In this document: piece after piece, positions 9,404-21,187 of the stretch
Layout of the letters: each line of letters starts with the position of its first letter
Position numbering within the stretch: position 1 is the stretch's first letter
Assembly (NCBI RefSeq): GCF_000380485.1
Contig: NZ_AQYG01000033.1
Coordinates: forward strand, 1 to 63,132
DNA length: 63,132 nucleotides
Reading direction: 5' to 3'
Source of the DNA: Jongsikchunia kroppenstedtii DSM 45133
GTDB lineage: Bacteria > Actinomycetota > Actinomycetes > Mycobacteriales > Mycobacteriaceae
Made by a program: the position numbers and the translations under genes
The notes under the pieces: generated by a model
Told to the model about the DNA's origin: nothing
Database searches by the model: none
Seen by the model: only the letters and a program-made list of their open reading frames with translations

Positions 9404-9502
9404 CGTCAGTAAATGCGTCGCCGCCGTTAGGCACGGCAAGTAACGTAGAGACGCTCGTCGGCAGTCGGCCGCGAGAGCCCCGGGGATCGGAGATGGCGCG
9501 CA

Positions 9503-11229
9503 GTGCTGTGGTGGTTGGTTCGAACCAAGCTGTATCCGCATCGCCAGTCGATCAGCCTGATCATCGTGTTCCAGGTCATCAGCGTGTTGTGCAACCTGTG
9601 GCTGCCGTCGCTGAACGCCGCCATCATCGATGACGGCCTGGTCCGCGGCGACGAGGGCGCCATCTGGAGCAAGGGCGGGTTCATGCTCGTCGTCTCGGTG
9701 GTACAGATCGCGGCGCAGATCACCGCCACCTACTTCGCCGCCCGCACCGGCGCCGCCTTCGGCCGGGATACCCGGGCCGGGCTGTTCCACGCGGTCGGCA
9801 CCTTCTCGCAGCGCGAGGTCAACAAGTTCGGCGCCGCGTCGCTGATCACCCGCACCACCAACGATGTCCAGCAGGTGCAGCTGGTCATCATGATGGCGCT
9901 GACGATGGCCATCTCGACGCCGATCATGGCGGTCGGCGGCATCGTCGCCGCGTTGAACGAAGACGTGCAGATGTCGTGGTTGCTGGCCGTGGCCGTGCCG
10001 ATCCTCGGCGTACTGATGGGTTTCCTGATCACCCGCCTGGTGCCGGGCTTCCGGGCGCTGCAGGGATTCCTGGACGTCGTGAATCGTATTCTGCGCGAAC
10101 AGCTCTCCGGTATCCGAACCGTCCGGGCGTTCGTCCGCGAGGACACCGAGGTCGCCAAGTTCGGCGCCGCGAACCACGATCTGACCACCACCGGTGTCCG
10201 GGTGATGCGGCTGATGTCGTTGATGTTCCCCGTGGTCATGATGATCATGAACCTGTCGACCGTCGCCGTCTGGTGGTTCGGCGCGCACCGGATCAACGAC
10301 GGCACGATGCAGATCGGGTCGCTGACGGCCTACATGAACTACCTGATGCAGATCCTGATGTCGGTGATGATGGCGACGTTCGTGGTGATGATGATCCCGC
10401 GGGCCTCGGTCTCCGGCGATCGCATCGGCGAGGTGCTGCTCACCGAGCCGTCGGTCCGACCCAGCGATACCCCGTCCGACATCGAGTCGATCAGCGGCGC
10501 AATCGAATTCGACGACGTCGAATTCAGCTATCCGGGTGCCGACTCCCCGGTTCTGGCCGGCCTGTCGTTCACCGTGTCTCCCGGCGAGACGCTTGCCGTG
10601 ATCGGGTCGACCGGCTCCGGCAAGTCCACGCTCGTCTCGCTCATCGCCCGGCTCTTCGACGTCACCGGCGGCGCCGTACGGATCGACGGCCACAACGTGC
10701 GCGACCTCCCGGCGGACGCCCTCTGGGGTCACGTCGGGATCGTTCCGCAGCGCGCGTTCCTGTTCACCGGCACGGTGGCGACCAATCTGCGCTACGGCCG
10801 TCCAGACGCCTCCGACGAGGAGCTCTGGGATGCGCTGACCATTGCGCAGGCCGCCGACTTCGTCCGGGAACTGGGCGGGCTCGATGCGCCGATCGCGCAG
10901 GGCGGCACCAATGTGTCCGGCGGCCAACGGCAGCGGCTCTGCATCGCACGGGCTCTCGTCACCCAGGCGCCGATCTACCTGTTCGACGACAGCTTCTCGG
11001 CCCTCGACCTCGCGACCGATGCAGCACTGCGCGCGGCGCTGGCTCCGCGGGTGCGCGCCGCCTCGGTGATCATCGTCGGCCAGCGGGTGTCCACGATCGA
11101 GCACGCCGACCGGATCCTGGTCCTCGACGCGGGGCGCATCGTCGGGCTGGCGCCGCACGACGAGCTGTTGCGGACCTGCGAGACCTACCGCGAGATAGCC
11201 GAATCGCAGCGACGAGTGGAGGCGAGCGC

Positions 11230-11233
<4 letters not shown>
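9503..11233 (+). CDS. ABC exporter half-transporter, degenerate Walker B (subunit 1)
   Basis: A 576-residue fusion of a six-helix exporter membrane domain (about 1-300) and an ATPase domain. Walker A is GSTGSGKST, the signature VSGGQ is canonical, but Walker B reads LFDDSFSALD: aspartate replaces the catalytic glutamate. This marks one half of a heterodimeric type IV ABC exporter (TM287/288 or BmrCD style). The GTG start at 9503 has GGAG about 11 bases upstream. Its stop overlaps the next subunit's ATG. Substrate unknown; drugs, lipids or siderophores are all possible. Confidence 0.9.
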
Positions 11234-13071
<1,838 letters not shown>

Positions 13072-14259
13072 TCGCTGGCCGGCGCCACCCCTTCGGGCGC
13101 GACGAGCTTCTGCGGGTTGGCGGCCGTGAAATGCCGTGAGGCGTAGACGCGGTCGCTGTTCGGCGGCGCCCCCGCCGTCGACTCCTGCAGCCCCACCGCT
13201 GCGAACACCTCGTGCTCGCGCGCGAACTCGGGCGATCCGTCGCGAACGTTGAAGTCGGCCCCCAGGATCGTCGGCCCGTCCCAGCTGCCGACGGTCTCGG
13301 CGATGGCATCGATCTGGCGGCGCTGCTCGTCGGCCCCCGGCCGGGGCGAGCTGAAATGTCCGGAGATCACCCGGATCTCGGTGCCATCCGGCAGTCGCAC
13401 CAGGGTGTCCGCGGCACCCCGCGGCTGGTATTCCGGCGGCTGCCGGAACGGATGCCACTGCCGCTTGCGCTTGAGCAGATTCGAGGCGGTCGCCGCGTAG
13501 TTATCGGCGATCGCCCGGAACCGCCGGGTCGTGTTGTTGCCGAACGGATCCGGAATCCGCAGACCCCGGCTGTCGACTATGGTGATGCCGTGGAAGGTGA
13601 GGATGCCCGGTCCTTCCTCACGCCCGTAGATCTTCTCGATCGACGGCGCCATCACGGCCCCATCCGGATTCAGCCGACGCCGCAGCGCAGCGAGCGTGTC
13701 GGTGAAATTCGAGCGGAATGCGAAGCGGTCCAGCTCCTGCATCAGCACGATGTCCGGGTCGTATTTCGCGATCTCATCGGCCAGCCGATTCAGATCGTTG
13801 GATGTCGCCCAGTATTCGCCCGGGCCGCCCATGCCACCATGCACGTTGTACTCCAACACTTTCAGCGTCTGCGGGCCCCGGGCGATCGCGGCGGGCGCCG
13901 GCCGCTCGACACGGCGCGGCCGCCGGGCGAACCGCCACACGCCCCAGACGAGGCCGATCACCGCGCCCGCCAGAGCGCCATACCCGGCACCGGCACCCGG
14001 GGAGCCCGCGATCGCGCCGCCGATGGTCCCGACGATCACGCCCACGAGCGCCCCGATCGCCGCCGGCGCCAACCCGGTCCGGGTGGTGACCCCCATGCCG
14101 TCGACGGCGCTCCACCGGCTGCGCGGCAGCGGCAGCGCCGGTAGTCGCGTGGTCGCCGCGTCGAGTGCACCCAGGACGTGAATTCGCTTATCGATGACGA
14201 TCGGCATGCGGACATTTAATCGAATGCGTGCCCGAATTCTGGGTGCTACGGTCGTTTTC

Positions 14260-14286
14260 GTGAACTTCGTCGTCGCCCTTCGCTGA
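14260..14286 (+). CDS. Possible leader peptide (MNFVVALR) upstream of the ABC-F gene
   Basis: An 8-codon GTG-initiated reading frame ends with TGA 56 bases before the ABC-F start. A TACGGT sequence at 14247-14252 is placed like a -10 box, so transcription could begin at the GTG and the peptide would be leaderless. Several antibiotic-resistance ABC-F genes are controlled by short upstream peptides. This one is a positional inference, with no strong terminator hairpin behind it. Confidence 0.3.
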   Translation: MNFVVALR

Positions 14287-14342
14287 CCAGCCCACGATCG
14301 CCGGCCCCTTCGGCCTCGAGAATCGCCTGCTTGGAGTTCACC

Positions 14343-15980
14343 GTGTCTACCCCATCTGCGCCCATCACCTTCGCCGACCTGACCTTCGTCTGGCCGGATG
14401 GGAGCACCGTGCTCGACGGCATCGCCGGCACGTTTGCGTCCGGCCGAACCGGGCTCGTGGGCCGCAACGGCAGCGGCAAGTCGACGCTGCTGCGGCTCAT
14501 CGCCGGCGAGCTGACGCCGACCTCCGGAACCATCGAGACGGCCGGACCCGTCGGCTATCTGCCCCAGACCGCGAGCTACGACGCCGACTCGTCGGTGGCC
14601 GATCTACTCGGGATCGGCGCGGTCATCTCCGCGATCCAGGCCATCGAGGCGGGCGACACCGAGCCGCGGCTCTTCGAGATCGTCGGCGACGACTGGGATA
14701 TCGAGGCGCGGGCCGCCGAAGTGCTGGCCCGGATAGGCTTCGCCGGGATGCGACTCGATCGTCGAGTCGACGAGCTGTCGGGCGGCGAATCGATGCTGAT
14801 CGCGATCGCCGGACTGCGGGTGCGTCGCACGCCGATCTCCCTGCTCGACGAGCCGACCAACAACCTCGATCGCGCGGCCCGCGCACGGGTATCCGACCTG
14901 GTCGATGACTGGCCGGGAACCCTGGTCGTCGTCAGCCACGATCTGGATCTGCTGGAGCGCATGGACAACACCGCCGAGCTGTACGGCGGCCGGCTGGAGG
15001 TCTTCGGCGGCCCGTACAGCGAATGGCAGGCGGCCCTCGAGCAGGAACAGGCGGCCGCGGCCGCCGCGGTGACGTCGGCGAAGCAGACCCTCAAGGTGGA
15101 GAAACGGCAGCGGATCGAGGCGGAGACCAAACTCGCCCGGCGCGCCCAGTACGCCAAGAAGACCCAGCGCGACGGCGGCATTCCGAAGATCGTCGCCGGC
15201 CGGCGTGCCGAGAACGCCCAGGTATCCGCGGGTGCGATGCGAAATCGTTTGGACGACAAGGTCGCATCCGCACACGCCGCGGTGCGGGCGGCCGACACCC
15301 GAGTACGCGACGACGACCACATCAACCTGACGCTGCCCGACCCGGATGTGTCCCGGGGTCGGCGGATCGCCGAGATCACCGCCGGCGACCGGACGACCGT
15401 GGTGCAGGGGCCGGAGCGGGTAGCGCTGGTGGGGCCCAACGGCTCCGGCAAGACGGCGCTGCTGCGCCGGCTCATGGGTGCGGCGGACGTCGATCCGGCC
15501 CGCCCGCACGGACGACTGCTCACCGAGCGGGTCGCCTACCTGCCGCAGCGGTTCGACGAACTGGACGACCACGCGAGCGCACTCGCGAATGTGCAGGCAG
15601 TTGCACCCGACGCGGTCGCGGGCGATATTCGAAACGGATTGGCACGACTGCTGATTCGCGGGGACGCGGCCGATCGTCCGATCCGGACCCTGTCCGGCGG
15701 CGAACGGTTCCGGGTATCACTGGCGACACTGCTGCTGCGCGAACCGCCGCCGCAGCTGGTGATCCTCGACGAGCCGACGAACAACCTGGACATCTCCAGC
15801 GTCGGGCAGCTCGTCGAAGCACTCGCGGCCTATCGCGGCGCTCTATTGGTCGTGAGCCACGACTACCGCTTCCTGCGCGACATCGGGATCGACACGGTTC
15901 TCGCGCTCGATGAGAACGGCGCCGTCACGTCGACCCCGGGGACATCAGCGCTCGAGCTCCCCGGCGATCCCACGCTCTAG
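14343..15980 (+). CDS. ABC-F family ribosome-associated ATPase
   Basis: A 545-residue soluble protein with two ATP-binding cassettes and no membrane domain. Cassette 1 has GRNGSGKST, LSGGE and SLLDEPTNNLD. Cassette 2 has GPNGSGKTA, LSGGE and VILDEPTNNLD. A basic linker (about 235-330, rich in Lys/Arg/Ala) joins them. ABC-F proteins act in the ribosomal E site, either rescuing stalled ribosomes or giving antibiotic protection. I chose GTG 14343 because GGAG lies six bases upstream; a TTG at 14331 is in frame. The end overlaps the next gene by 36 bases. Confidence 0.9.
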   Translation: MSTPSAPITFADLTFVWPDGSTVLDGIAGTFASGRTGLVGRNGSGKSTLLRLIAGELTPTSGTIETAGPVGYLPQTASYDADSSVADLLGIGAVISAIQAIEAGDTEPRLFEIVGDDWDIEARAAEVLARIGFAGMRLDRRVDELSGGESMLIAIAGLRVRRTPISLLDEPTNNLDRAARARVSDLVDDWPGTLVVVSHDLDLLERMDNTAELYGGRLEVFGGPYSEWQAALEQEQAAAAAAVTSAKQTLKVEKRQRIEAETKLARRAQYAKKTQRDGGIPKIVAGRRAENAQVSAGAMRNRLDDKVASAHAAVRAADTRVRDDDHINLTLPDPDVSRGRRIAEITAGDRTTVVQGPERVALVGPNGSGKTALLRRLMGAADVDPARPHGRLLTERVAYLPQRFDELDDHASALANVQAVAPDAVAGDIRNGLARLLIRGDAADRPIRTLSGGERFRVSLATLLLREPPPQLVILDEPTNNLDISSVGQLVEALAAYRGALLVVSHDYRFLRDIGIDTVLALDENGAVTSTPGTSALELPGDPTL

Positions 15981-16649
15981 CGCCTCGGCGGCGGGCGCCG
16001 GAATGTCCAGCAGCCCATCGAGTTCCTTGCGCGCCCGCTCGTAGGCGGCCCGACGTTCGGCCATCGTCGCGCCGGAATCGGCTGCCACGCTGAGCAATCG
16101 CTGCGCCTTGGCCAGCCGCTCCTGCTCGATCGCAGAGAAGTCGCCGCGCCGTCGCCGCCTGGCCTCCGCCTCGGCAACGTCGAACGCGGTCGCATAGTCG
16201 TGCACCGCGTCGCGGTACACCTCGAGGGCGATCTCGTCGACGTGGTCGGCGGGCGCCCCGGTCTCGGGATCGACCGGGCGGGTGAGCTCGGCCCGACGCC
16301 GCGCCTTGTGGAAGTCGACCGTCAGCGGCTCACGCATGTCGGTCATCATCGGAAAGTCCAGCAGCGTGGACAGATTCGTCTCGAAGCCGAACCAGCGCTC
16401 GTCGACGTCGTCGTGCGTGCGTTGCAGCGCCCGCAGTTCCTGCCGCCGTGCCTGCGCGTCCTGGCGATCCGCGCCCTTCAGCTGCGCCTGCGCGACCTTC
16501 GCCTGCTGCCGTGCCAGATACCGTTCCTGCCGCCGTTGGGCCCGCCGTTCGTTCCAGACCGCGGCCGACTTCACGGCGCCGCCGATCGAACCGCCGAAGA
16601 CGAAGATCAGCCACCAGTAGTGGCCGACCGCTTCCATCACACCGCCCAT
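15945..16649 (-). CDS. Hypothetical single-pass membrane protein with coiled coil
   Basis: A 234-residue protein I cannot assign to a function. One hydrophobic segment (about residues 10-28) is followed by a highly charged Arg/Gln/Ala-rich helix likely to form a coiled coil. Then comes a WFGFETNLSTLLDFPMM motif that looks conserved-domain-like, and a second Glu/Arg-rich helical region. An alternative ATG is at 16637. It overlaps the convergent ABC-F gene by 36 bases and lies upstream of the hydrolase gene on the same strand. Confidence 0.75.
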   Translation of the reverse strand: MGGVMEAVGHYWWLIFVFGGSIGGAVKSAAVWNERRAQRRQERYLARQQAKVAQAQLKGADRQDAQARRQELRALQRTHDDVDERWFGFETNLSTLLDFPMMTDMREPLTVDFHKARRRAELTRPVDPETGAPADHVDEIALEVYRDAVHDYATAFDVAEAEARRRRRGDFSAIEQERLAKAQRLLSVAADSGATMAERRAAYERARKELDGLLDIPAPAAEALERGIAGELER

Positions 16650-16662
16650 CGATATCGCCCGG

Positions 16663-17496
16663 CTACGTCGACGCCAGATGCTCCACCAGCAACGACGTCA
16701 GCTGCTCGGGCACCTCTTCCGGAATCCAGTGGGACACGTCTTCGAGCATCTCGAAACGGTACGGGCCACTCACCCAGTCGGCGGTGCCGAGCGCGGCGGT
16801 CGATCCGAATGCGACATCCTCGGTGCCCCACACGTACAGCGTCGGCACGTCGACCCGGCCGATCTTCGTCCCCGGACCGCCGGCGCGGTACCAGTTCAGC
16901 GCGGCCGTGAGCGCACCCGGCTCCGAGAGGCGGGTCACGTACTCGTCGATGCGTGACGGTGGAACGCGGCGATCGAAGAACCCCCGCAAGGCTTTTGCGT
17001 TGTCGGCCAGCATCGCGCGTTCGGTCGGTCCGGCGCTGCGCCATTCGATCATGTACCGCGAACGCTGCTGCTGATCCTCGTCCGACTTCCACGCCGCCGC
17101 GAGCGCGGCCGGATGCGGGGTCGAGATCACCGACAGGCTGCGCAGCCGCTCGGCGTGCCGATCGGCGACCCGCCAGGCGACCGCCCCGCCCCAGTCGTGG
17201 CCGACGACGTCGAACCGCTTGAGCCCCAACGCGTCCGCCATCGCGGCGACGTCGTCGGCGAGGGTATCGATGTCGTACTCGGCCGCGCGCTCGGGCCGCA
17301 CACCGGGCGAATAGCCGCGCTGATCCGGCGCAATGGCCCGAAACCCGCTGTCGCCCAAGACCGCGACCTGATGCTCCCATTCGACCGCAGCCTCCGGAAA
17401 GCCATGGAGCAGCAGCACCGGTCGACCGTCGACGGGCCCGGCCGCGATCGCGTCGAAGGTGCCGGCGTCGGTGGTGATCTCGATGTAGTCCGTCAC
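16663..17496 (-). CDS. Alpha/beta hydrolase, epoxide hydrolase-like
   Basis: About 277 residues. The fold motifs are HGFPE (oxyanion region), GHDWGG with a nucleophilic Asp, a charge-relay Asp in VWGTEDVAFG, and a C-terminal DVSHWI with the catalytic His. An Asp nucleophile in GHDWGG is typical of epoxide hydrolases and haloalkane dehalogenases, and the HGFPE form favours epoxide hydrolase. GTG 17496 is chosen; TTG 17505 is also in frame and neither has a strong ribosome site. It follows the DUF1345 gene closely. Confidence 0.85.
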   Translation of the reverse strand: MTDYIEITTDAGTFDAIAAGPVDGRPVLLLHGFPEAAVEWEHQVAVLGDSGFRAIAPDQRGYSPGVRPERAAEYDIDTLADDVAAMADALGLKRFDVVGHDWGGAVAWRVADRHAERLRSLSVISTPHPAALAAAWKSDEDQQQRSRYMIEWRSAGPTERAMLADNAKALRGFFDRRVPPSRIDEYVTRLSEPGALTAALNWYRAGGPGTKIGRVDVPTLYVWGTEDVAFGSTAALGTADWVSGPYRFEMLEDVSHWIPEEVPEQLTSLLVEHLAST

Positions 17497-17506
17497 AGCA
17501 CCCAAG

Positions 17507-18157
17507 TTAGCCCGACACGATCCCCACGACCAGGTTGATCGTCGTCGCGAGGATCGCCGTGCCGAACATGTACGACATCATGCAATGACGCAACGTCACC
17601 GCCCGGATCTCGGAATTGGTCACCGAGGTGTCCGATACCTGGTAGGTCATGCCCAGGTTGTAGCTGAAGTACATGAAGTCCCGGAACGCGGGCGCTTCGT
17701 CCGGATTGTTGAAGTTGATGCCGCCCGTCTCATCGCCGTTGTAGTACAGGTAGGCGTACTTCGCGGAGTACATCAGATGCAGGCCGGCCCAGGACATCAC
17801 GACGGCCGCGATGCCGATCGCGGCGGCGATCTTGTTGTCATGGCTGTGCCCGACGACGAGCAACGCGATAACGGCGACCAGGCCGCCGACGGCAGCGGCC
17901 ACGACGACCAACTCGTCGAGACCGGGTCGAAGATCCTCCCGGCGGGCATGGTGCCGGGTCGCGTCCGCATCCTGCGGCCACAACACCACCCACCCCGAGA
18001 TCACGAACAGCGCCGCACCGGCTGCGATCCCGGCGAGCATGCCCACCAGCCCCCGAGTCGACAGGCCGACCGCCAGGCCGATCAGCACGCCCGCGACCAT
18101 CGAGACCAGCACGCGACTGGTCGCGCCCCACGGCATGATCGGCCAGGTCCGGGTCAT
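17507..18157 (-). CDS. DUF1345 membrane protein, coupled to allantoinase
   Basis: A 216-residue protein with five or so membrane segments and the DUF1345 block around YFSYNLGMTYQVSDT. The function of the family is unknown. The ATG (18155-18157) overlaps the TGA of allB, so it is the second gene of a translationally coupled pair. This suggests a role linked to ureide use, such as transport or pH/ammonia handling, but that is only inferred from position. Confidence 0.88.
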   Translation of the reverse strand: MTRTWPIMPWGATSRVLVSMVAGVLIGLAVGLSTRGLVGMLAGIAAGAALFVISGWVVLWPQDADATRHHARREDLRPGLDELVVVAAAVGGLVAVIALLVVGHSHDNKIAAAIGIAAVVMSWAGLHLMYSAKYAYLYYNGDETGGINFNNPDEAPAFRDFMYFSYNLGMTYQVSDTSVTNSEIRAVTLRHCMMSYMFGTAILATTINLVVGIVSG

Positions 18158-19494
18158 CAGGCCTCGCCGCGCCGCAGCAGCCGGCCGTGCGGGGTCTCGA
18201 AGTCGATCCGCTTGCCGCGCAACCACGTACCCGATACGACGCCGGCCAAGGCCTTGCCGTCATAGGGCGACACCGGATTGCGGTGGTACAGCTTGTGCAC
18301 GTCGACCACCTGACCCTGCTCGGGCGCGAAGATCGCGAAGTCGGCGTCGCAGCCGAGCGCGATCCGGCCCTTGCGGGTCATTCCCGCCAGTTGCGCCGGC
18401 TTGACCGCCATCCACTCGATCACCTGCTCGAGCGCGATACCGCGGCGCTTGGCCTCGGTCCAGATCAGCGAGAGCCCCAACTGCAGCGACGCGACCCCGC
18501 CCCACGCGACCCCGAAGTCGCCGTTCTCGACGTCCTTGAGGTCGATCGTGGACGGCGAGTGGTCGGACACGATGCAGTCGATGGTGCCGTCCTCCAGGCC
18601 CTTCCAGAGCAGCTCCCGATTGGATGCCTCGCGGATCGGCGGGCAGCACTTGAACGCCGTGGCACCGTTCGGGATCTCCTCGGCCAGCAGCGTCAGGTAG
18701 TGCGGGCAGGTCTCGACCGTCAGTTTGACGCCGTCGCGGCGGGCCGACGCGATCATCGGCAGCGCGTCCGACGACGACAGATGCAGCACATGCGCCCGCA
18801 CACCTGTCCAACGCGCCCGCTCGATGACCTCGGCGATGGCCACGTTCTCGGCGCCGCGCGGACGCGAGGCGAGGAATCGCGAGTACTGGCTGCCCTCGGC
18901 ATGCGGCGCCCGGTCGATCGCCCGAGAATCCTCCGCGTGCACGATCATCAACGAGTCGAACGAGGCCAGTTCGGCCATGTCCGCTTCCATCTCATCGGCC
19001 GTGAGATGCGGGAACTCGTCGACCCCGGAATGCAGCAGGAAGCACTTGAAGCCGAAGACGCCCTCGTCGTGCAATTCGCGCAGATCGTCCTTGTTGCCCG
19101 GGATGGCCCCGCCCCAGAACCCGACGTCGATATAGGCCTTGGGGCCTGCGGCTGCGCGCTTGAGCTGCAGCGCCTCGACGTTGACGGTCGGCGGGATCGA
19201 GTTGAGCGGCATGTCGACCAGGGTGGTGACCCCGCCTGCCGCGGCCGCCTTGGTCGCCGACTCGAAACCCTCCCATTCGGTGCGACCCGGCTCGTTGACG
19301 TGCACGTGGGTATCGACCAGCCCGGGAATCATCACCTGGTCGGCGTCGAGCTCGATGATCTCGGGCGCCGTCAATCCGTTACCGAATGGCTCGATGGCGA
19401 CGATTCGGCCGTCGCGGATGCCGATCTCTCTGGCCACAATTCCGGCAGTCGTCAGAATGCGTTCGCCACGGACCACCAGATCGAAGTCACTCAT
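18157..19494 (-). CDS. allB: Allantoinase
   Basis: A 445-residue amidohydrolase that opens the hydantoin ring of allantoin to give allantoate. Metal-site motifs are intact: DTHVHVNEPG, a lysine that would be carboxylated in GFKCFLLHSG, His in VHAEDS, His in VLHLSSSD and Asp in SDHSP. The length is normal for allantoinase. The ATG start at 19494 gives the family N-terminus MSDFDLVVRG. It is divergent from the NCS1 permease across a ~130-base promoter region and overlaps the DUF1345 gene. Confidence 0.95.
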   Translation of the reverse strand: MSDFDLVVRGERILTTAGIVAREIGIRDGRIVAIEPFGNGLTAPEIIELDADQVMIPGLVDTHVHVNEPGRTEWEGFESATKAAAAGGVTTLVDMPLNSIPPTVNVEALQLKRAAAGPKAYIDVGFWGGAIPGNKDDLRELHDEGVFGFKCFLLHSGVDEFPHLTADEMEADMAELASFDSLMIVHAEDSRAIDRAPHAEGSQYSRFLASRPRGAENVAIAEVIERARWTGVRAHVLHLSSSDALPMIASARRDGVKLTVETCPHYLTLLAEEIPNGATAFKCCPPIREASNRELLWKGLEDGTIDCIVSDHSPSTIDLKDVENGDFGVAWGGVASLQLGLSLIWTEAKRRGIALEQVIEWMAVKPAQLAGMTRKGRIALGCDADFAIFAPEQGQVVDVHKLYHRNPVSPYDGKALAGVVSGTWLRGKRIDFETPHGRLLRRGEA

Positions 19495-19533
19495 GACGCT
19501 TACGATACCCACTTTCACACGACGCAACTCAAA

Positions 19534-19548
19534 TTCCGTAATACGGTA
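19534..19548. promoter_or_regulatory. Palindromic operator candidate in the allB/permease divergent promoter
   Basis: TTCCGTAATACGGTA is a near-perfect inverted repeat (six of seven pairs match). It lies 40 bases upstream of allB and ~75 bases upstream of the permease. It shares the form TTCC-R-Y-A-N-T-R-Y-GG with the sequence at 24097-24111 upstream of the DUF6986 gene. A common regulator, most likely the IclR protein encoded nearby, is a reasonable inference. Confidence 0.5.
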
Positions 19549-19623
19549 TTGCAGCTTGACAGTGACCGGTGTCATGAGGGTTACTTGATCAGTTGAGCGG
19601 AAGCTTATTCTCACATAGCGAAA

Positions 19624-21171
19624 GTGACGTCTATGGCGCCCTCCGAGCCCACCGCGGTCTCCAGCCCCGATATCGATCCCCCGGGCGGCGCCGTCGCCAC
19701 CGCCGATCTGAGCCCCGGCCTCTATAACGAGGATCTCGCACCGACCAAGCGTGCGGGCCGAACCTGGCGCTCCTACAACATCTTCGCGTTGTGGGCCAAC
19801 GATGTGCACAGCCTCGGCAACTACGGGTTCGTGCTGAGCCTGTTCGCGCTGGGCCTCGGCGGCTGGCAGATCCTCGTGGCCCTCGCCGCCGGCGCGGTCT
19901 TCCTGTTCCTCCTGCTGAACCTGTCCGGGTTCATGGGCGAGAAGACCGGCGTGCCATTCCCGGTGATGAGCCGGATCGCCTTCGGCATCCGCGGCTCGCA
20001 GATTCCGGCCATCATCCGCGGCGTCGTCGCGATCGCCTGGTTCGGCATCCAGACCTACCTCGCCACGCTGGTGTTCCGCGTCCTCATCGTGGCGATCGCG
20101 CCCAGCGCGGCCGATTGGGATCACAACGACTTCCTCGGGCTGTCGACCCTTGGCTGGATCACCTTCCTGGTCCTCTGGGCAGTGCAGATGGTGATTGTCA
20201 GCTACGGCATGGAGACCATCCGTAAATATGAGGCCTACGCCGGGCCGATCATCATGGTCACGATGGTCGCCCTGGCCATCTGGATGCTGACCAAGGTCGA
20301 CTTCTCCATCGCCTGGACACCGCCGCATGCCAAGCACGGCCTCGACATGTGGGTGAAGATCATCGGCGCGGCCGGCGGCTGGGTCGCGATCTACGGCACC
20401 TTCGTACTCAATTTCTGCGACTTCACCCGCAACGCCGCGTCGCGCCGATCGATCGTGCGCGGCAACTTCTTCGGCATCCCGATCAACATGATGATCTTCG
20501 GCGCGGTCGGCGTGATCCTGGTCGGCGGCCAGTTCAAGATCAACGGCACCATCATCGACTCGCCGTCACAGGTCGTGCAGACCATCCCGAACACAACCCT
20601 TCTCGTGCTCGCCTGCCTGGCGCTGCTGATCGTGACCATCGCCGTCAACCTGATGGCCAACTTCGTCGCCCCGATCTACGCGCTGAACAACCTGTTCCCG
20701 GCCAAGATGAACTTCCGCCGGGCCGGCATGATCTCCGGAACGATCGGCCTGATCGTGCTCCCCTGGAATCTCTACGATTCGCCGACGGTGATCACGTACT
20801 TCCTCGGCAGCCTCGGCGCCGTGCTCGGTCCGCTGTTCGGCATCATCATGGCCGACTACTGGATGATGCGCCGCACCCGCGTGAATGTGCCTGACCTGTA
20901 CCGGGATCGGCCGGGCTCCACCTACAGCTACGTCCGGGGCGTCAATCCCCTGGCGATCATCGCGCTGGTGCCGTCCGCGGCGATCGCGCTGGTCGTCACC
21001 TTGGTGGATGCGCTCAAGAGCGCGGCCGACTACTCCTGGTTCATCGGCGCCGGGGCCGGTGTCGTGATGTACGTCCTGGTCACCCTGATCGCCGACCGCA
21101 ACGGCGGCAACTCCTGGCGCCGCTATGACGACGTCTCCGGCGAGGAGATCGCCGTCCCGAGCAAGCACTGA
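19624..21171 (+). CDS. NCS1-family nucleobase/allantoin permease
   Basis: A 515-residue permease (512 from the alternative ATG at 19633) with about twelve membrane segments. It has the NCS1 hallmarks: RTWRSYNIFALWANDVHSL at the first helix, a long NFCDFTRNA segment, and a C-terminal SWRRYDD tail. The family imports purines, hydantoins and allantoin with sodium or protons. The allantoinase neighbour makes allantoin the likely cargo. The racemase-like gene follows 16 bases downstream. Confidence 0.92.
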   Translation: MTSMAPSEPTAVSSPDIDPPGGAVATADLSPGLYNEDLAPTKRAGRTWRSYNIFALWANDVHSLGNYGFVLSLFALGLGGWQILVALAAGAVFLFLLLNLSGFMGEKTGVPFPVMSRIAFGIRGSQIPAIIRGVVAIAWFGIQTYLATLVFRVLIVAIAPSAADWDHNDFLGLSTLGWITFLVLWAVQMVIVSYGMETIRKYEAYAGPIIMVTMVALAIWMLTKVDFSIAWTPPHAKHGLDMWVKIIGAAGGWVAIYGTFVLNFCDFTRNAASRRSIVRGNFFGIPINMMIFGAVGVILVGGQFKINGTIIDSPSQVVQTIPNTTLLVLACLALLIVTIAVNLMANFVAPIYALNNLFPAKMNFRRAGMISGTIGLIVLPWNLYDSPTVITYFLGSLGAVLGPLFGIIMADYWMMRRTRVNVPDLYRDRPGSTYSYVRGVNPLAIIALVPSAAIALVVTLVDALKSAADYSWFIGAGAGVVMYVLVTLIADRNGGNSWRRYDDVSGEEIAVPSKH

Positions 21172-21187
21172 AGAAAGGCCCGCATCG

